In this document: one piece after another, positions 10,644 to 20,523 of the stretch
Position numbering within the stretch: position 1 is the first letter of the stretch
How the letters are laid out: each line of letters begins with the position of its first letter
NCBI RefSeq assembly: GCF_052857255.1
Contig: NC_135505.1
Span: forward strand, 45,710,520-45,774,519
Source: Amblyomma americanum
Taxonomy: Eukaryota > Arthropoda > Arachnida > Ixodida > Ixodidae
Direction: 5' to 3'
Length of the DNA: 64,000 nt
Notes under the pieces: generated by a model
Seen by the model: only the letters and a program-made list of their open reading frames with translations
Told to the model about the DNA's origin: nothing
Databases searched by the model: none
Position numbers and translations under genes: made by a program

Positions 10644-11681
10644 TGTGATGACCCCCCATAATGCGCAGGTCCGCACGGGACGGAGAGGCAAAGAGACACC
10701 GTATGGCTCAGTGTAAACAAACAGATATATTCAATAATTACACATGATTAGGATTATACATCAGAGGCTGGGGCGTCCGAGCTTACGTGCCGACGACTTC
10801 ATGGGGACGATGGAGGGGCTCCGGAGTTGATCTCAAACGGTTGCTGGCAGAAGCTGCACGCCGTCGGGCTTCGGCGCTGAAGGCCCCCTTGGCGAACGAT
10901 GTCGTCCTGAGCGTGCCTTCTTCGGTACTCCTTGTCGATTTTTATATCCTCTTATCCCCACACTCCCTAGGGTGAGGACGCCCATGCCGGAGTGGGGGGG
11001 GTGGCTAGGGCTTTCACTTGGGCGCACAAACACCCCACCGCACTTATGGTCTCGCCCCCCTCACGTGTTGAGTCCGAGGGAAAGAAGGTTGTCTTCGAGG
11101 TAGCGCATAGCGTCTGCTGTGGTAAGGCGCGTTCTGGCCCGCTGTCGGTTCCCGCGGGTCACCGGCCTCCGTTCTCCATCAAATGACACTCGCCCCTCAA
11201 GGCCGGAACGCGAGGTCACTAAAAGGCCGGGAAAGTGGTCCCTTGTCCTGGGATGTGCTCGGGAGGGTTGATTGATGAGGCCCGCCGTCTTGCCACGGGG
11301 CCAGGCCCACCGAAACGAGGCCGCCCTGGAACGGCCACGGCAATTGGGGAAGATAACGCCCGTCTCCCAGCGGCGGCGGCGGCGGCGGCGTTCGACTCGT
11401 GCCGACACTATGGAAAGGGGGTCCGGTTGGGCTTAAACCCCTTCGTTCTGGTCGTCACTCTCAACGAGTATGGCTCGGTAATTGATGATGCCGCTGTCAT
11501 CTGGGTCGTCTCCGTGCGGTCCACGGCGGCAGGCCCAAAAGCAATCTCACTCAAGTTGCTTGCAGCAATATACAGTAGAAACATGAAAGGGGGTCCGGTT
11601 GTGCTTTCGCCGCCACTGGGGGCTCCGTCTACGCCGCGCCGTCGAACGCGGAACCTCGTAGCACACACAAGGAACGTCACA
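10644..11681 (-). repeat. Third, reversed LTR of the composite Ty3 element
   Basis: Full-length LTR (about 1,038 bases) in reverse, from TGTGATG (complement of CATCACA) to CGTCACA (complement of the TGTGACG start). The outer end is complete and abuts GTGT. Confidence 0.93.
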
Positions 11682-11685
11682 GTGT
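11682..11685. other. Target site duplication, right copy (GTGT)
   Basis: This GTGT after the reversed LTR pairs with 2457-2460. Confidence 0.65.
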
Positions 11686-11844
11686 TTGTTATTGCTTCTC
11701 TGCTCGCTTTTTATTTTGTGTGTGCTTGCTTTGTTGCATCGCATTATATCAAGGATGTATGTTTCTTCCACTCCTGCCTTGGCTACTAAATGGCGGCTGG
11801 CAGTATTGAATAAAATAAAATGTAATCCCAAAGCGCAGACTCAC

Positions 11845-11963
11845 CTGGCTGTCATAGTCGGCCGCCATCCTCCCCGCGCTGGACTCGTACTGGACCTCGT
11901 CCTGAATATGCGGCCTCGTCGGTGCCGCCCCGGCGACTGCTGCCCCATGCAACGAAAGCCCTC
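11845..11963 (-). CDS. Candidate host exon, 119 bases, unrecognised
   Basis: On the minus strand an acceptor-like CTCACAG ends at 11,964 and a consensus donor CAG|GTGAGT starts at 11,844. The 119 bases between are open in one frame and read as an Ala/Gly-rich start, then RPHIQDEVQYES and MAADYDSQ. No transposon family is recognised. The pyrimidine tract before the acceptor is weak, and a plausible donor (GCG|GTAAGA near 11,998-12,005) exists on the other strand, so either strand or neither may be right. Confidence 0.25.
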
Positions 11964-13056
11964 CTGTGAGGTTATGCCCCGAGAAGCCGCTTTAAATGCG
12001 GTAAGATTTTCTCTTGTATTTTGTTTCAGACACACTCCATCTCGAACACTGCTTTGTTTTTAGAACATGTTCTCTTCATTTCCGCAGCGCGAGCTTCTAA
12101 AATGAGGTTTTGCTGCATCGCTACTGAGTGGCGGCGGGGATGCCTTTGAGGCCAGAGCTTGAACGATGGCGTGACGACTCCACGCATACGCCCTGCACCT
12201 AGCGCCAACTTTGCCTTCACAAGGCAAGGCGTCATGTCGTAACAGGTCGCCGCGCAACGCCATGAAATTCCACAAAACAAAATGCTAAGATGACTGCATG
12301 GCGCGAGATGTGGCGTGTCTGCACGTTTGGTAACAGCCACAGTGGGGATAAAGCTCAAAGCACAGGCGAGCCAAATCAATGGCGTTGCAGGTGGGCCAGA
12401 AATGCTGCTCAGGCAGTGCCTCATGCTCAGAACTCAGCGCGTATGTTGGAGGCCGCAGCCATGAGTCATGTACAAACGGTTGGGGGGTGCGGATTAGCGG
12501 AAAAACATTTATTTCGGCGCGGTTGGGCAGAGCATGTGAATGAAATGGACAGAAACATGACGAGACAGGCGTGATCCATCTGCTAAAACAATGTGATCTG
12601 ACTGGCTAGCGAGGAAATACATTTTGTTTCGGTGATCCGCATCTCACAAGCTTTTGGCCATGACTGTACAAGTGCAGTGTGGACGAAAAAGCACCCTCGG
12701 GACGGAAAGCGAAGCACGAGAAGTTTCTCATTTTTGCTTAAGTAGATTTCTCACGCAAATAAAACAATCATGGAAACGTTCTAACACAATCCTCACAGCG
12801 TCATGCATGGCAGCAGCATCCAGAACAATAGCAACCATAGCCAAAGCAATATGTGGACCTGCTAGCGTTGATTTTTCGCAATAACACGGGTGCAATTTTC
12901 ATTTATATTAACGCAACAGTGCAAGAGCGGATGTTGAAAGAAGACCCCGGGGTCACAAAGAAATTCCTCACTGGTGTACAACGCCTAATTCTCGTAATTC
13001 AGACTCCCAGCAGTGACTACAAAGTATAAAAGTGAGGTGGCCATATTTGCATACCA
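11964..13056. other. No gene seen
   Basis: Unique-looking DNA of moderate GC. Short open frames exist on both strands but none shows a family motif. There is no tandem structure or recognisable element end. Confidence 0.4.
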
Positions 13057-13262
13057 GCCGCTGCGGTGGCTCAGTGGTTGTGGCGCTCGGCTGCTGACCC
13101 TACAAAACGTGGGTTCGATTCAGGCCGCGGCGGTAGCATTTCGATGGAGGCCAAGTGTTATTTGCCCGTGTACTGTACTATGTCAGTGCACGTTACAGAA
13201 CCCCGGGTGGTCGAAATTATCCGGAGCCGTCCACTACGGCGTACCTCCTAGTCTTAGTCACT
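13057..13262 (+). repeat. tRNA-derived SINE (Ruka-like), 3'-truncated
   Basis: The head GCCGCTGCGGTGGCTCAGTGG carries an RNA polymerase III A-box-like word, and GGGTTCGATTC at 13,111-13,121 is the B box. The body contains the family marks ATGTCAGTGCACGTTA and GGTGGTCGAAATTAT. The pyrimidine-rich tail of full copies is missing. Confidence 0.85.
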
Positions 13263-14253
13263 TTGGGAAGCTAAAACCCATAAACCAAACCATCTTTGAA
13301 TATCGCTTCGCAGATACGGATGTTGATGTTGTCGGACAAGACACGCATGAGCTACATTAAACCAAGTCAAGAAAGCGTACCTTGATCGCATATGGGTCGC
13401 CCATCTGATTCGCGATCAAAGGGTCACAGATTCGATTCCCATGTATTTACTCGAATTTTCATTTCAGTCTATTAACCTTTTGAACGCTACAGCGCACTTC
13501 AAAGATGAAAATGCTTCGAAGACGAAATTTTGTGTTCACAATTCAGTTATCCTTTCTAAAATAACCGTAAGAAATTAGCAACATTTAAATACCCAAACAT
13601 CATTTCTTCCACTTTATATTTTTGGATCATTCGCATTTCGCTTAAACAGAAGGCTTAGGTAGGTCGTCTGAAGCAGCTTTTATGATTTGTACAGAGCGAA
13701 CTTCTTTTTGTTATAGAAGGCAACCTTTTAGTCGCTGCAATGTTTAAGAAAATTATTCTTAGTGCCAATAATACAGAAAACTAGTCCGCTTCAACGCTCT
13801 CTCTCACCGTGCGAGCTGTATCGCATTCAGCGCATTAGGAGCCCTGGTAGCCATAAGAACATATAAGCAGCCGATGCCTTTTCTCCGTAGCTATGTTCCA
13901 GACCTCCCACGACGACCCAGGCGTGCCTGCGCTCCGTGATCACGCGACCACCGTCTGCAAGTGCCTTTGTCATCTTTCGGGGAGGCGCGCAAAAGGGGGA
14001 AACGAGGGCGCGGGTTCTTGACCACAGCCAACATGCACCCCACCTCTTCGTGCTTCGTGCAACCTTTGCCCTCATTTGGATGGGACGTGTGGCTGTGGAG
14101 ACGCCCCAAACACTTTTAAACGCCTCTCTGACGCCACACGCAGCCTGGGGTCGAGAGCCTGGAGAGGTGCAACGCGCACAGCATTGCTAGCATTCGCTTG
14201 GGACACTGCGATGAACGCGCTGCCTGATAGCATACACATATCTGTGGCCACAT
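13263..14253. other. No gene seen
   Basis: AT-rich in its first half. A lone B-box-like AGATTCGATTCCC around 13,428-13,440 could be the relic of a tRNA-derived repeat, but no A box is placed correctly upstream. Nothing else is supported. Confidence 0.35.
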
Positions 14254-14480
14254 GAAAATAAAAATTGGTTTTGAGCAAACGAAATGACGCAGTAACTTTC
14301 TCACTTATCTCGGTGGACACCCGAACCGCGCCGTCAGGGAAGGGATATAGGAGGGAGTGACCGAAGTGCTGTAATAGAAGTCTTCAAATTACTTCCGACC
14401 ATCTGGGGAACATCTACGTGTTCTGACACTGCGCAGCACACGGGCGCCTTTTGCGTTTCGCCTACATCGAAACGCGGCCG
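14254..14480 (-). repeat. tRNA-derived SINE (Ruka-like), diverged, head missing
   Basis: The minus strand reads the body marks (CACTGCGCAGCACACGGGCGCC and GGTGGACACCCGAACCGCGCC are their plus-strand forms) and the ...CCAATTTTTATTTT tail. The copy ends before the A and B boxes. Confidence 0.78.
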
Positions 14481-16326
14481 TCCACATATTTCATAGAACG
14501 AATAGGGCAGCGTTTACGGTAGCTGGCGTAATTTCGGAGGCAGTAACATAAGAATACTCTTTGCCTTTTAACTCCGCTTCTGCCAAACCGTCAGTGTTCA
14601 GAGAAAGGAACATTTGCATAAAACTCACTGGGAGTGGAAGACTGACAGATTTTAGTTCGTTGCTTTTTTCTTGGGAATTCACCACCTATTTAACATTCTG
14701 TTTGTTCTTTTTTGTTAACTTGAATTTTTTCTCAAAAAGAGCTCCACAAACACTCGGCTGTTCCATGGTTCACACTATATCTTTTTAGCAGTAATAACTA
14801 AAGCTCTTGAAACAAGTCGTTAAAATATGCTTGCGATGTTTTCGATGATATTAACGCCGTATGCGAGCACAAAAATTTCGAAGGTGCATTTCAAAGGAAA
14901 ACAAAAATGTTTCATGTGCTCCAGTTTAGGAACATTGGCAAATAAAAGGTAAATTTGCTTCTCATTTGTAGAAAACCTGTTCCCCCTCCGTTTCGAAGCG
15001 GCCGACCATCTCCATCGTCGTGCGTCAGGACCGCACCGGCTGGGCAAGGAGGGAAGTCACCCTCATAGAAGGGGAACGAGCAACTGGAGCGCCACCTCGA
15101 AGGTTACGCGGAACTCTGCCGACCGGAGAGACACTCTTCGGGGATCCGGCCAGCGTCACGAGCGGTTGCAGCCATACGCTCTCGACACCTTCCACGGCAG
15201 ACGCACGGAGATTCTTCGTGCTGTGCCGCTGGACTTCTGGTTCTAGGCTGCGAAATGAGCACAGCAGATGCGCACTCTCGGCACCTTCCCCAGCAAATGC
15301 TTGGGAATGTCATTGCCCAAGAATACGGCTAGGACGGGAAGACCCAGCCGCCATTGTCGGCGCATGCAAATGTTAGCCGCCGATACCTTCGATGACGCGG
15401 CCATGCCCAGCCGGTAAGTCGGAAGCCCATCTAACGGAGTCATCTACTTCCGAGGAATGCCTCGTTGATTTTCTGTAGCTAGCTGGCCCACTCTGTAAGT
15501 TTACCAGTATAGTAGTGCAGTGAGCGGGGTAGGAACACTCAGGAAAGCTGATGTCTCCTCGCGGCTGCGCGCACTTAACCCTTTTAGGGTGCTTGTTTTT
15601 TTTCGCGGTATTTTTCAGGGTGGTAGTTGGGCCTGAGGCTTTTCGGAGCCTGCGCCACGTCAGAAGAGACACGACCACCGGACCATGGTGTTGAAAGGGA
15701 GCGCACGTTGCTGCCCACCAGTTTTGTTGTAACCTCGCATGAGCTGAGCAGTCTCGTTAAACTCAAGGAAGAGCTTTTTTCACTCCAATTTTGGGTTTGC
15801 ACAGCCGGCCGACACGTTTTGCTAGCGACTTAAGCATTGTGCCACGAGTACCTTGCGGTCGCCGTTTCCCCTCCCGTGGCCTACGTTAAAGGCACGCTGA
15901 GAGCTCTACGGGAATCTTGCAGATCCGGTGGAGCCGCCGTCCGGTGCACATCATCTCGCTGCCGCCTGTATCCTTTTCGCCGCAGGGCGACTTGTATCCT
16001 CTTCGCCGCATCCATCCGGGACAGCTGTGGCGAGACCAGTCAGCCGTCACCTCAGGCTGCTGTTACCGCGGGGACTACTGCAGAATCGAGAATTGCAGTT
16101 TGCATCCGGCTTTCTCTTCGAGAGCCTGCGGACACCAAGCCCACCGGCCATGCGAGTCGTTCCAGCGGAGACCTTTACACCACCTTCGGAACACCGCGGA
16201 AGTCAGCGTGGACGCTGTCGGCGTCAACTCCGCTGCAAGACCTGCCTCCAATGAATGAAGACAAGGAGACTCCTCCATAGCTTGTATGTACCTTCAGGCG
16301 CGTAAGTTTATTTAAGGTTGGGGGTA
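14481..16326. other. No assignable gene; possible LTR-element remnant at right
   Basis: GC-rich from about 14,990. Two related segments (around 15,150-15,230 and 15,255-15,310, both with CTCTCG-ACACCTTCC or CTCTCGGCACCTTCC) suggest an internal duplication. A 147-codon open frame at 15,837-16,280 has no recognised motif. Just before 16,327 a purine-rich AAGGTTGGGGGTA resembles a polypurine tract, so this stretch may be the decayed 3' part of an LTR element. Confidence 0.3.
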
Positions 16327-16827
16327 TGTGAGGACCTCCAACGCAGTCCCTTTTGTTGGCCTTCCCGGGATGCACCCCGCAGCATCAGCATCGCCTCGAT
16401 GCGGGGCGCGCCACTTGGCTCTTTCTTGTTAACTTAACAAAAGAAAGCGCTGGCCTGGCAGCGCCAAAGACGGCTTGCTGCGCACGCGCGGGCCACAGCA
16501 CCACGCTCTTCAGCTGCGGAACGTCGTCAGGGGCGGCCGTAACGGCCGCGGCGCTCCGCTCTCAGGCAGCGGGGCGAGGAGTTGTGGAGTGGCCCGTTCT
16601 CCCGCATCTCGTGCCGTCCGGGCGCGGAGTATACCCTGCCCTAGCGTGGGCGAACATTCGCTGGTAACATTGCTGGTGAGTCGGGCGACCTCGATTCCTT
16701 AGCGTGCTTTGTTGCTCGCTGGCATTATTGTTGCTGTAGCAATAAATGTCTTCTTTGTGTCAGCCAGAGTGTCGTTCTTTTGTTCCCTCAGAGCAAGGCC
16801 CGCCGCTGTCGGCGTGCGCTCGGCAGC
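16327..16827 (+). repeat. Putative LTR (partial), downstream of a polypurine-like tract
   Basis: It starts TGTGAGGACC directly after the purine-rich AAGGTTGGGGGTA. It contains GAGTATACCC near 16,627 and an AATAAATG polyadenylation-like signal at about 16,741. The right end is unclear because an inverted-repeat element begins at 16,832. No partner LTR is in the window, so this is inference from order of signals only. Confidence 0.35.
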
Positions 16828-16831
16828 TTAA

Positions 16832-18147
16832 AGGCGCGCTCACATTAGCGGGAAAACGCGCAACGCAGGACGTTTTCCGCGTGCCGCTTCCCGCACAAGT
16901 CGGTTTTTCTCCCGCGGACAGCCTGCTGTGCCGTCCCGCAGAGCGATGGGTCCGGTAAGGCGCGCTCACATTAGCGGGAAAATGCGCAACGCAGGACGTT
17001 TTCAACGTGCCGCTTCCCGCGCAAGCCGGTTTTTCTCCCGCAGACAGCCTGCTGTGCCGTCCCGCAGAGCGATGGGTCGGGTACCTATTTTTCCCGTGCC
17101 GCTGACGAGAACAGCCAATGGGCGCCGACCGTGAACCGTGACGTCGGTCCCAGTTCAGTGACGCCGTCGGCGGAGGCGGAGGCTGCGCGCGTCCGGCCGG
17201 GCACTCGGCGGCTTCTTTGCCAGCATGAACATGTGACTTGAGACGGTGCACAAGCGACGGTGCAGAAGCAGCGAACAAACAAGTATAAGTACGTTTACCG
17301 TAGCCAACAGCTTATCGCTCGAACCAGCCATCCTCGAGACAAAAAGGGCGACGGGAGGGGAGCTAGCAGACGATCAAGACGACGACGCGAGAAAAGGGTG
17401 CGCTTTCCAGTCTTCTCTGGTGTCACGTGACTATCCCCTTCTCTTTCTGCTCGTTCGGGTACTCCCTCAGCGCCTCCTCTCTCCACATTCCAAGACAACC
17501 GCAGCGAGAAAACGCGCGCAGTGTGAGCGTCATTCTGAGGAGCTGCGAGGCAGCATCGACGTTGACGCTGTGCCGGTGCGGGAAGCTTCCCGCTAGTGTG
17601 AGCGCGCCTGTACCTATTTTTCCCGTGCCGCTGACAAGAACAGCCAATGGGTGTCGACCGTGAACCGTGACATCGGTCCCAGTTCAGTGACCCCGTCGGC
17701 GGAGGCGGAGGCTGCGCGCGTTCGGCCGGCCGGCCGGGCACTCGGCGGCTGCTTTGCCAGCATGAACATGCGACTTGAGACGGTGCAGAAGCGACGGTGC
17801 AGAAGCAGCGAACAAACAAGTAATAAGTACGTTTACCGTAACCAACAGCTCATCGCTCGAACCAGCCATCCTCGTGACAAAAAGGGCGACGGGAGGGGAG
17901 CTAGCAGACGATCAAGACGACGACGCGAGAAAAGGGCGCGCTTTCCAGTCTTCTCTGGTGTCACGTGACTATCCCCTTCTCTTTCTGCTCGTTCGGGTCC
18001 TCCCTCAGCGCCTCCTCTCTCCACATTCCAAGACAACCGCAGCGAGAAAACGCGCGCAGTGTGAGCGTCATTCTGAGGATCTGCGAGGCAGCGTCGACGT
18101 TGACGCTGTGCCAGTGCGGGAAGCTTCCCGCTAATGTGAGCGCGCCT
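16832..18147 (+). mobile_element. Inverted-repeat DNA element, copy A (split by copy B)
   Basis: The left end AGGCGCGCTCACATTAGCGGG at 16,832 pairs with the right end CTAATGTGAGCGCGCCT ending at 18,147. The body is interrupted after TCCG at about 16,954, resumes at TACCTATTTTTCC at about 17,611, and adds up to ~660 bases without the inner copy. It has no coding of its own, so it is non-autonomous. It is bounded by TTAA on the left and TTA on the right. The 3-bp duplications around copies B and C suggest a PIF/Harbinger-like mover; TTAA-using families are the alternative. Confidence 0.75.
16958..17609 (+). mobile_element. Inverted-repeat DNA element, copy B, nested in copy A
   Basis: The element runs from AGGCGCGCTCACATTAG at 16,958 to CTAGTGTGAGCGCGCCT ending at 17,609 (652 bases). 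It is flanked by GTA on both sides (16,955-16,957 and 17,610-17,612), and removing it restores the GTACCTATTTTT seen in the other copies. The body is GC-rich with no long open frame. Confidence 0.8.
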
Positions 18148-18150
18148 TTA

Positions 18151-19193
18151 AGGCGCGCTCACATTAGCGGGAAAACGCGCAACGCAGAACGTTTTCCGCG
18201 CGCCGCTTCCCGCACAAGCCGGTTTTTCCCCGCAGACAGCCTGCTGTGCCGTCCCGCAGAGCGATGGGTCCGGTAGCTATTTTTCCCGTGCCGCTGACGA
18301 GAACAGCCAATGGGCGCCGACCGTGAACCGTGAACCGTGACGTCGGACCCATTTCAGTGACCCCGTCGGCGGAGGCGGAGGCTGCGCGCGTCCGGCCGGC
18401 CGGCCGGTCGGCGGGGCACTCGGCGGCTGCTTTGCCAGCATTGACATGCGACTTGAGACGGTGCAGAAGCGACGGTGTAGAAGCAGCGAACAAACAAGTA
18501 TAAGTACTTAGTAGGGTGGAACTTTGGGCTTGTTGGTGCATCACTTTTGAAAAAGACATAGTGCATGAAGACAGGGCACCCGTCTCGGCTGTGGGAGGTG
18601 GATGGTTCGAAACCCACCACCGGGCACCCACCGGTAAAAAGGGTACAAGCATCCCCCGGCCTGGCGCCCGGCTTTCTATAGGAGAGTTCGCTTGGGAGAA
18701 GCTCCGTAAACCCCGCTTAGCCTCTCGCGGGCGAAGCCCCAGTCTCGGACAACCTCGGAGCATGCTAAAGGTGGTGCCCCTTCGGCCAACGTGGCTCGAA
18801 TCTCGATCACCTGCAGCAGTCTCTGCACTGTCCTGTCTTCACGCGCTATGTCTTTTTTTAAAGTATAAGTACAGTTACCGTAGCCAACAACTCATCGTTC
18901 GAACCAGGCATCCTCGTGACAAAAAGGGCGACGGGAGGAGAGCCAGCAGACGATCAAGAAGACGACGATAGAAAGGAGCGCGCTTTCCAGTCTTCTTTGG
19001 TGTCGCGTGACTATCCCCTTCTCTTTCTGCTCGTTCGGGTCCTCTCTCAACCAACGCCTCCTCTCACTGCATTCCAAGACAGCGGCAGCGAGAAAACGCG
19101 CGCAGTGTGAGCGTCATTCCGAGGAGCTGCGAAGCAGCGTCGACGTTGACGCTGTGACGCTGCGGAAAGCTTCCCTCTAGTGTGAGCGCGCCT
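18151..19193 (+). mobile_element. Inverted-repeat DNA element, copy C, split by an insertion
   Basis: It starts AGGCGCGCTCACATTAG at 18,151 and ends CTAGTGTGAGCGCGCCT at 19,193, flanked by TTA (18,148-18,150 and 19,194-19,196). Subtracting the 353-base insert and its 12-base duplication leaves about 678 bases, close to copies A and B. It abuts copy A. Confidence 0.8.
18508..18860. mobile_element. 353-bp insertion with 12-bp target duplication and inverted inner ends
   Basis: AAGTATAAGTAC is present at 18,496-18,507 and again at 18,861-18,872. The insert carries AAAAAGACATAGTGCATGAAGACAGG near its left end and the complement of nearly the same word near its right end, so it can fold back. The middle holds a tRNA-like B box (GATGGTTCGAAACCC) and the words ACCCACCGGT and GGGTACAAGC shared with the second SINE family here. 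A 12-base duplication fits target-primed reverse transcription. Family is uncertain: SINE or Penelope-derived. Confidence 0.65.
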
Positions 19194-19321
19194 TTACGCG
19201 ATCACGGAGTAGGGTCCGGCGGTTTCGAACAGTGTCAGCCGTGGTTAAGCGGGGAGAAACTATCTCCTATCTATCTCCCCTATTAAAAACCGACACATTC
19301 GAGCATGTGATAACGCTTGAG

Positions 19322-19686
19322 TCATGTCAGACCTAGAAGCCACAATTTATATAACGTTTTAATCAGTTTTCCATTCTGAACCAGCAGGCGCGTACCAAAA
19401 TGAGCCGGAACAGCACGTGCTCTAGGCTCGTCGCTCAGGTCAGGCGATCGGTTGCCCCGGGCGTTGGCCGCTGCCAGAGAAGCGCGCCTGGATCGCAACT
19501 GGGCCGCCAGGGCGATGGATGCGCGCCGGCCCTGGATGGGCGCCGCCAGCGAAGCACGCCTCAAACGCTGCTGCATCGCCTGGGGCGGTGCCTCCTCGTC
19601 TGATTCCCGGTGCGTAAACGTCACAATCTTGGCGGCCTGGCTCTGCGCGCGGTTGAAAGGCAGAGCAAAGCGACGGCGAGTATACG
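19322..19686 (-). CDS. Candidate terminal exon of an unrecognised host gene
   Basis: On the minus strand a GAGCAG acceptor-like site near 19,687-19,692 opens a frame to a TGA at 19,322-19,324. The frame reads YTRRRFALPFN, an acidic ESDEEAPP patch, then three RRAS motifs (LRRASLAAP, GRRASIALA, SRRASLAAA). Arg-Arg-x-Ser is the classic basophilic (PKA-type) kinase target, so the segment could be a regulated cytoplasmic tail. No transposon family matches. The last ~20 residues are compositionally different. It could be an accidental frame in GC-rich DNA. Confidence 0.3.
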
Positions 19687-19689
19687 CTG

Positions 19690-20523
19690 CTCAGAGGTCA
19701 GGAACCGTTCGCGCAGCACCCGAGACTCGGTAGCCCAGTTTGAATGTATACTGGAGTACTTCTTCAGAAACTAACAAGCCCCGAAGCTAGTAGCTCCGAA
19801 GAATTCTGCTAGCACTATTATCGCGCTGGAATTCAGCTTCCTCGAAAACAAAAGCGGCTAAACTTTCTTTCTCTGTACATGGTGTGATCCTATTTGTCAG
19901 CCAGCAATTTTGTTGTCCGACTGCTCTGGAAGCTTGCTATCTCTGTGTGCATGTCCACTGCTCAATCTGTATCAGGTTTTAGCGTTTTATCAGCCTGTAT
20001 GAAATTAAACCTTGCACGGAAACTATCATTCTTTCTGCCTAAAAAGTACGAGCTTCAACGTCAGCTGTCTTCGTGGCTGCTGCAGCATATATTTGCTTAT
20101 AAACTCTCGCACACATGTAAAGTCATCTTCGATAAATCATCGCCCACCTGAACACGGGCGATGAGAAGACCACATGAATATGCAAAGCTTCGGAAGGCTT
20201 CAAAGTGCACGCTTGTACTTGGAAGATCAGCCAAACGAAGTCGCTCAAGCGCATAAGTCACAAGGGACTTGCATGTTTCAGGCGCGAAAAATTAGCATGA
20301 AAATCTCAGCTGACGTTCTGAAGAACGTGACCCTTTGCCAGACAGGCTGATGTACGTATCGTTCACACATGAGGCATATGAATGTTCTCCCTGCGTACCG
20401 CGTCAATTAATCAGGCTGGCGGAACATAATACGTGTTTAAAAATACAGCCCACGACCTACCGCACTGCCAATTTGGCGCCAGTGGAGAACTAAATTACTC
20501 AAGAAACAACTGAAGCTAACTGC
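19690..20523. other. No gene seen
   Basis: AT-rich unique-looking DNA between the candidate exon and the RTE LINE. No repeats or motif-bearing frames were found. Confidence 0.4.

Larger units (their letters stand above)
2461..11681. mobile_element. Composite Ty3-type LTR element with three LTRs
   Basis: Order: LTR (+) 2461-3491, leader and gag, pol, polypurine tract, LTR (+) 8972-10,008, then a partial gag in reverse (10,018-10,501), its reversed leader, and a reversed LTR 10,644-11,681. Both outer ends are therefore LTR outer ends of the same sequence (TGTGACG... and its complement), and GTGT flanks both. The simplest reading is one cDNA carrying an inverted fragment, integrated once. A second element inserting later would need to join exactly at the 3' LTR and would normally show its own duplication, which is not seen. 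Confidence 0.8.

Noticed and set aside
12026..12424. 132-codon minus-strand frame
   Set aside because: No domain, no splice context and no recurrence in the window; chance frame cannot be excluded.
15837..16280. 147-codon open frame before the LTR-like block
   Set aside because: Expected to be a pol C-terminus by position, but no integrase or tail motif could be read in any frame; kept only as unassigned DNA.
16760..18763. Long GC-rich open frames on both strands
   Set aside because: They repeat with each copy of the inverted-repeat element, have low-complexity Arg/Ala/Pro content and no motif.
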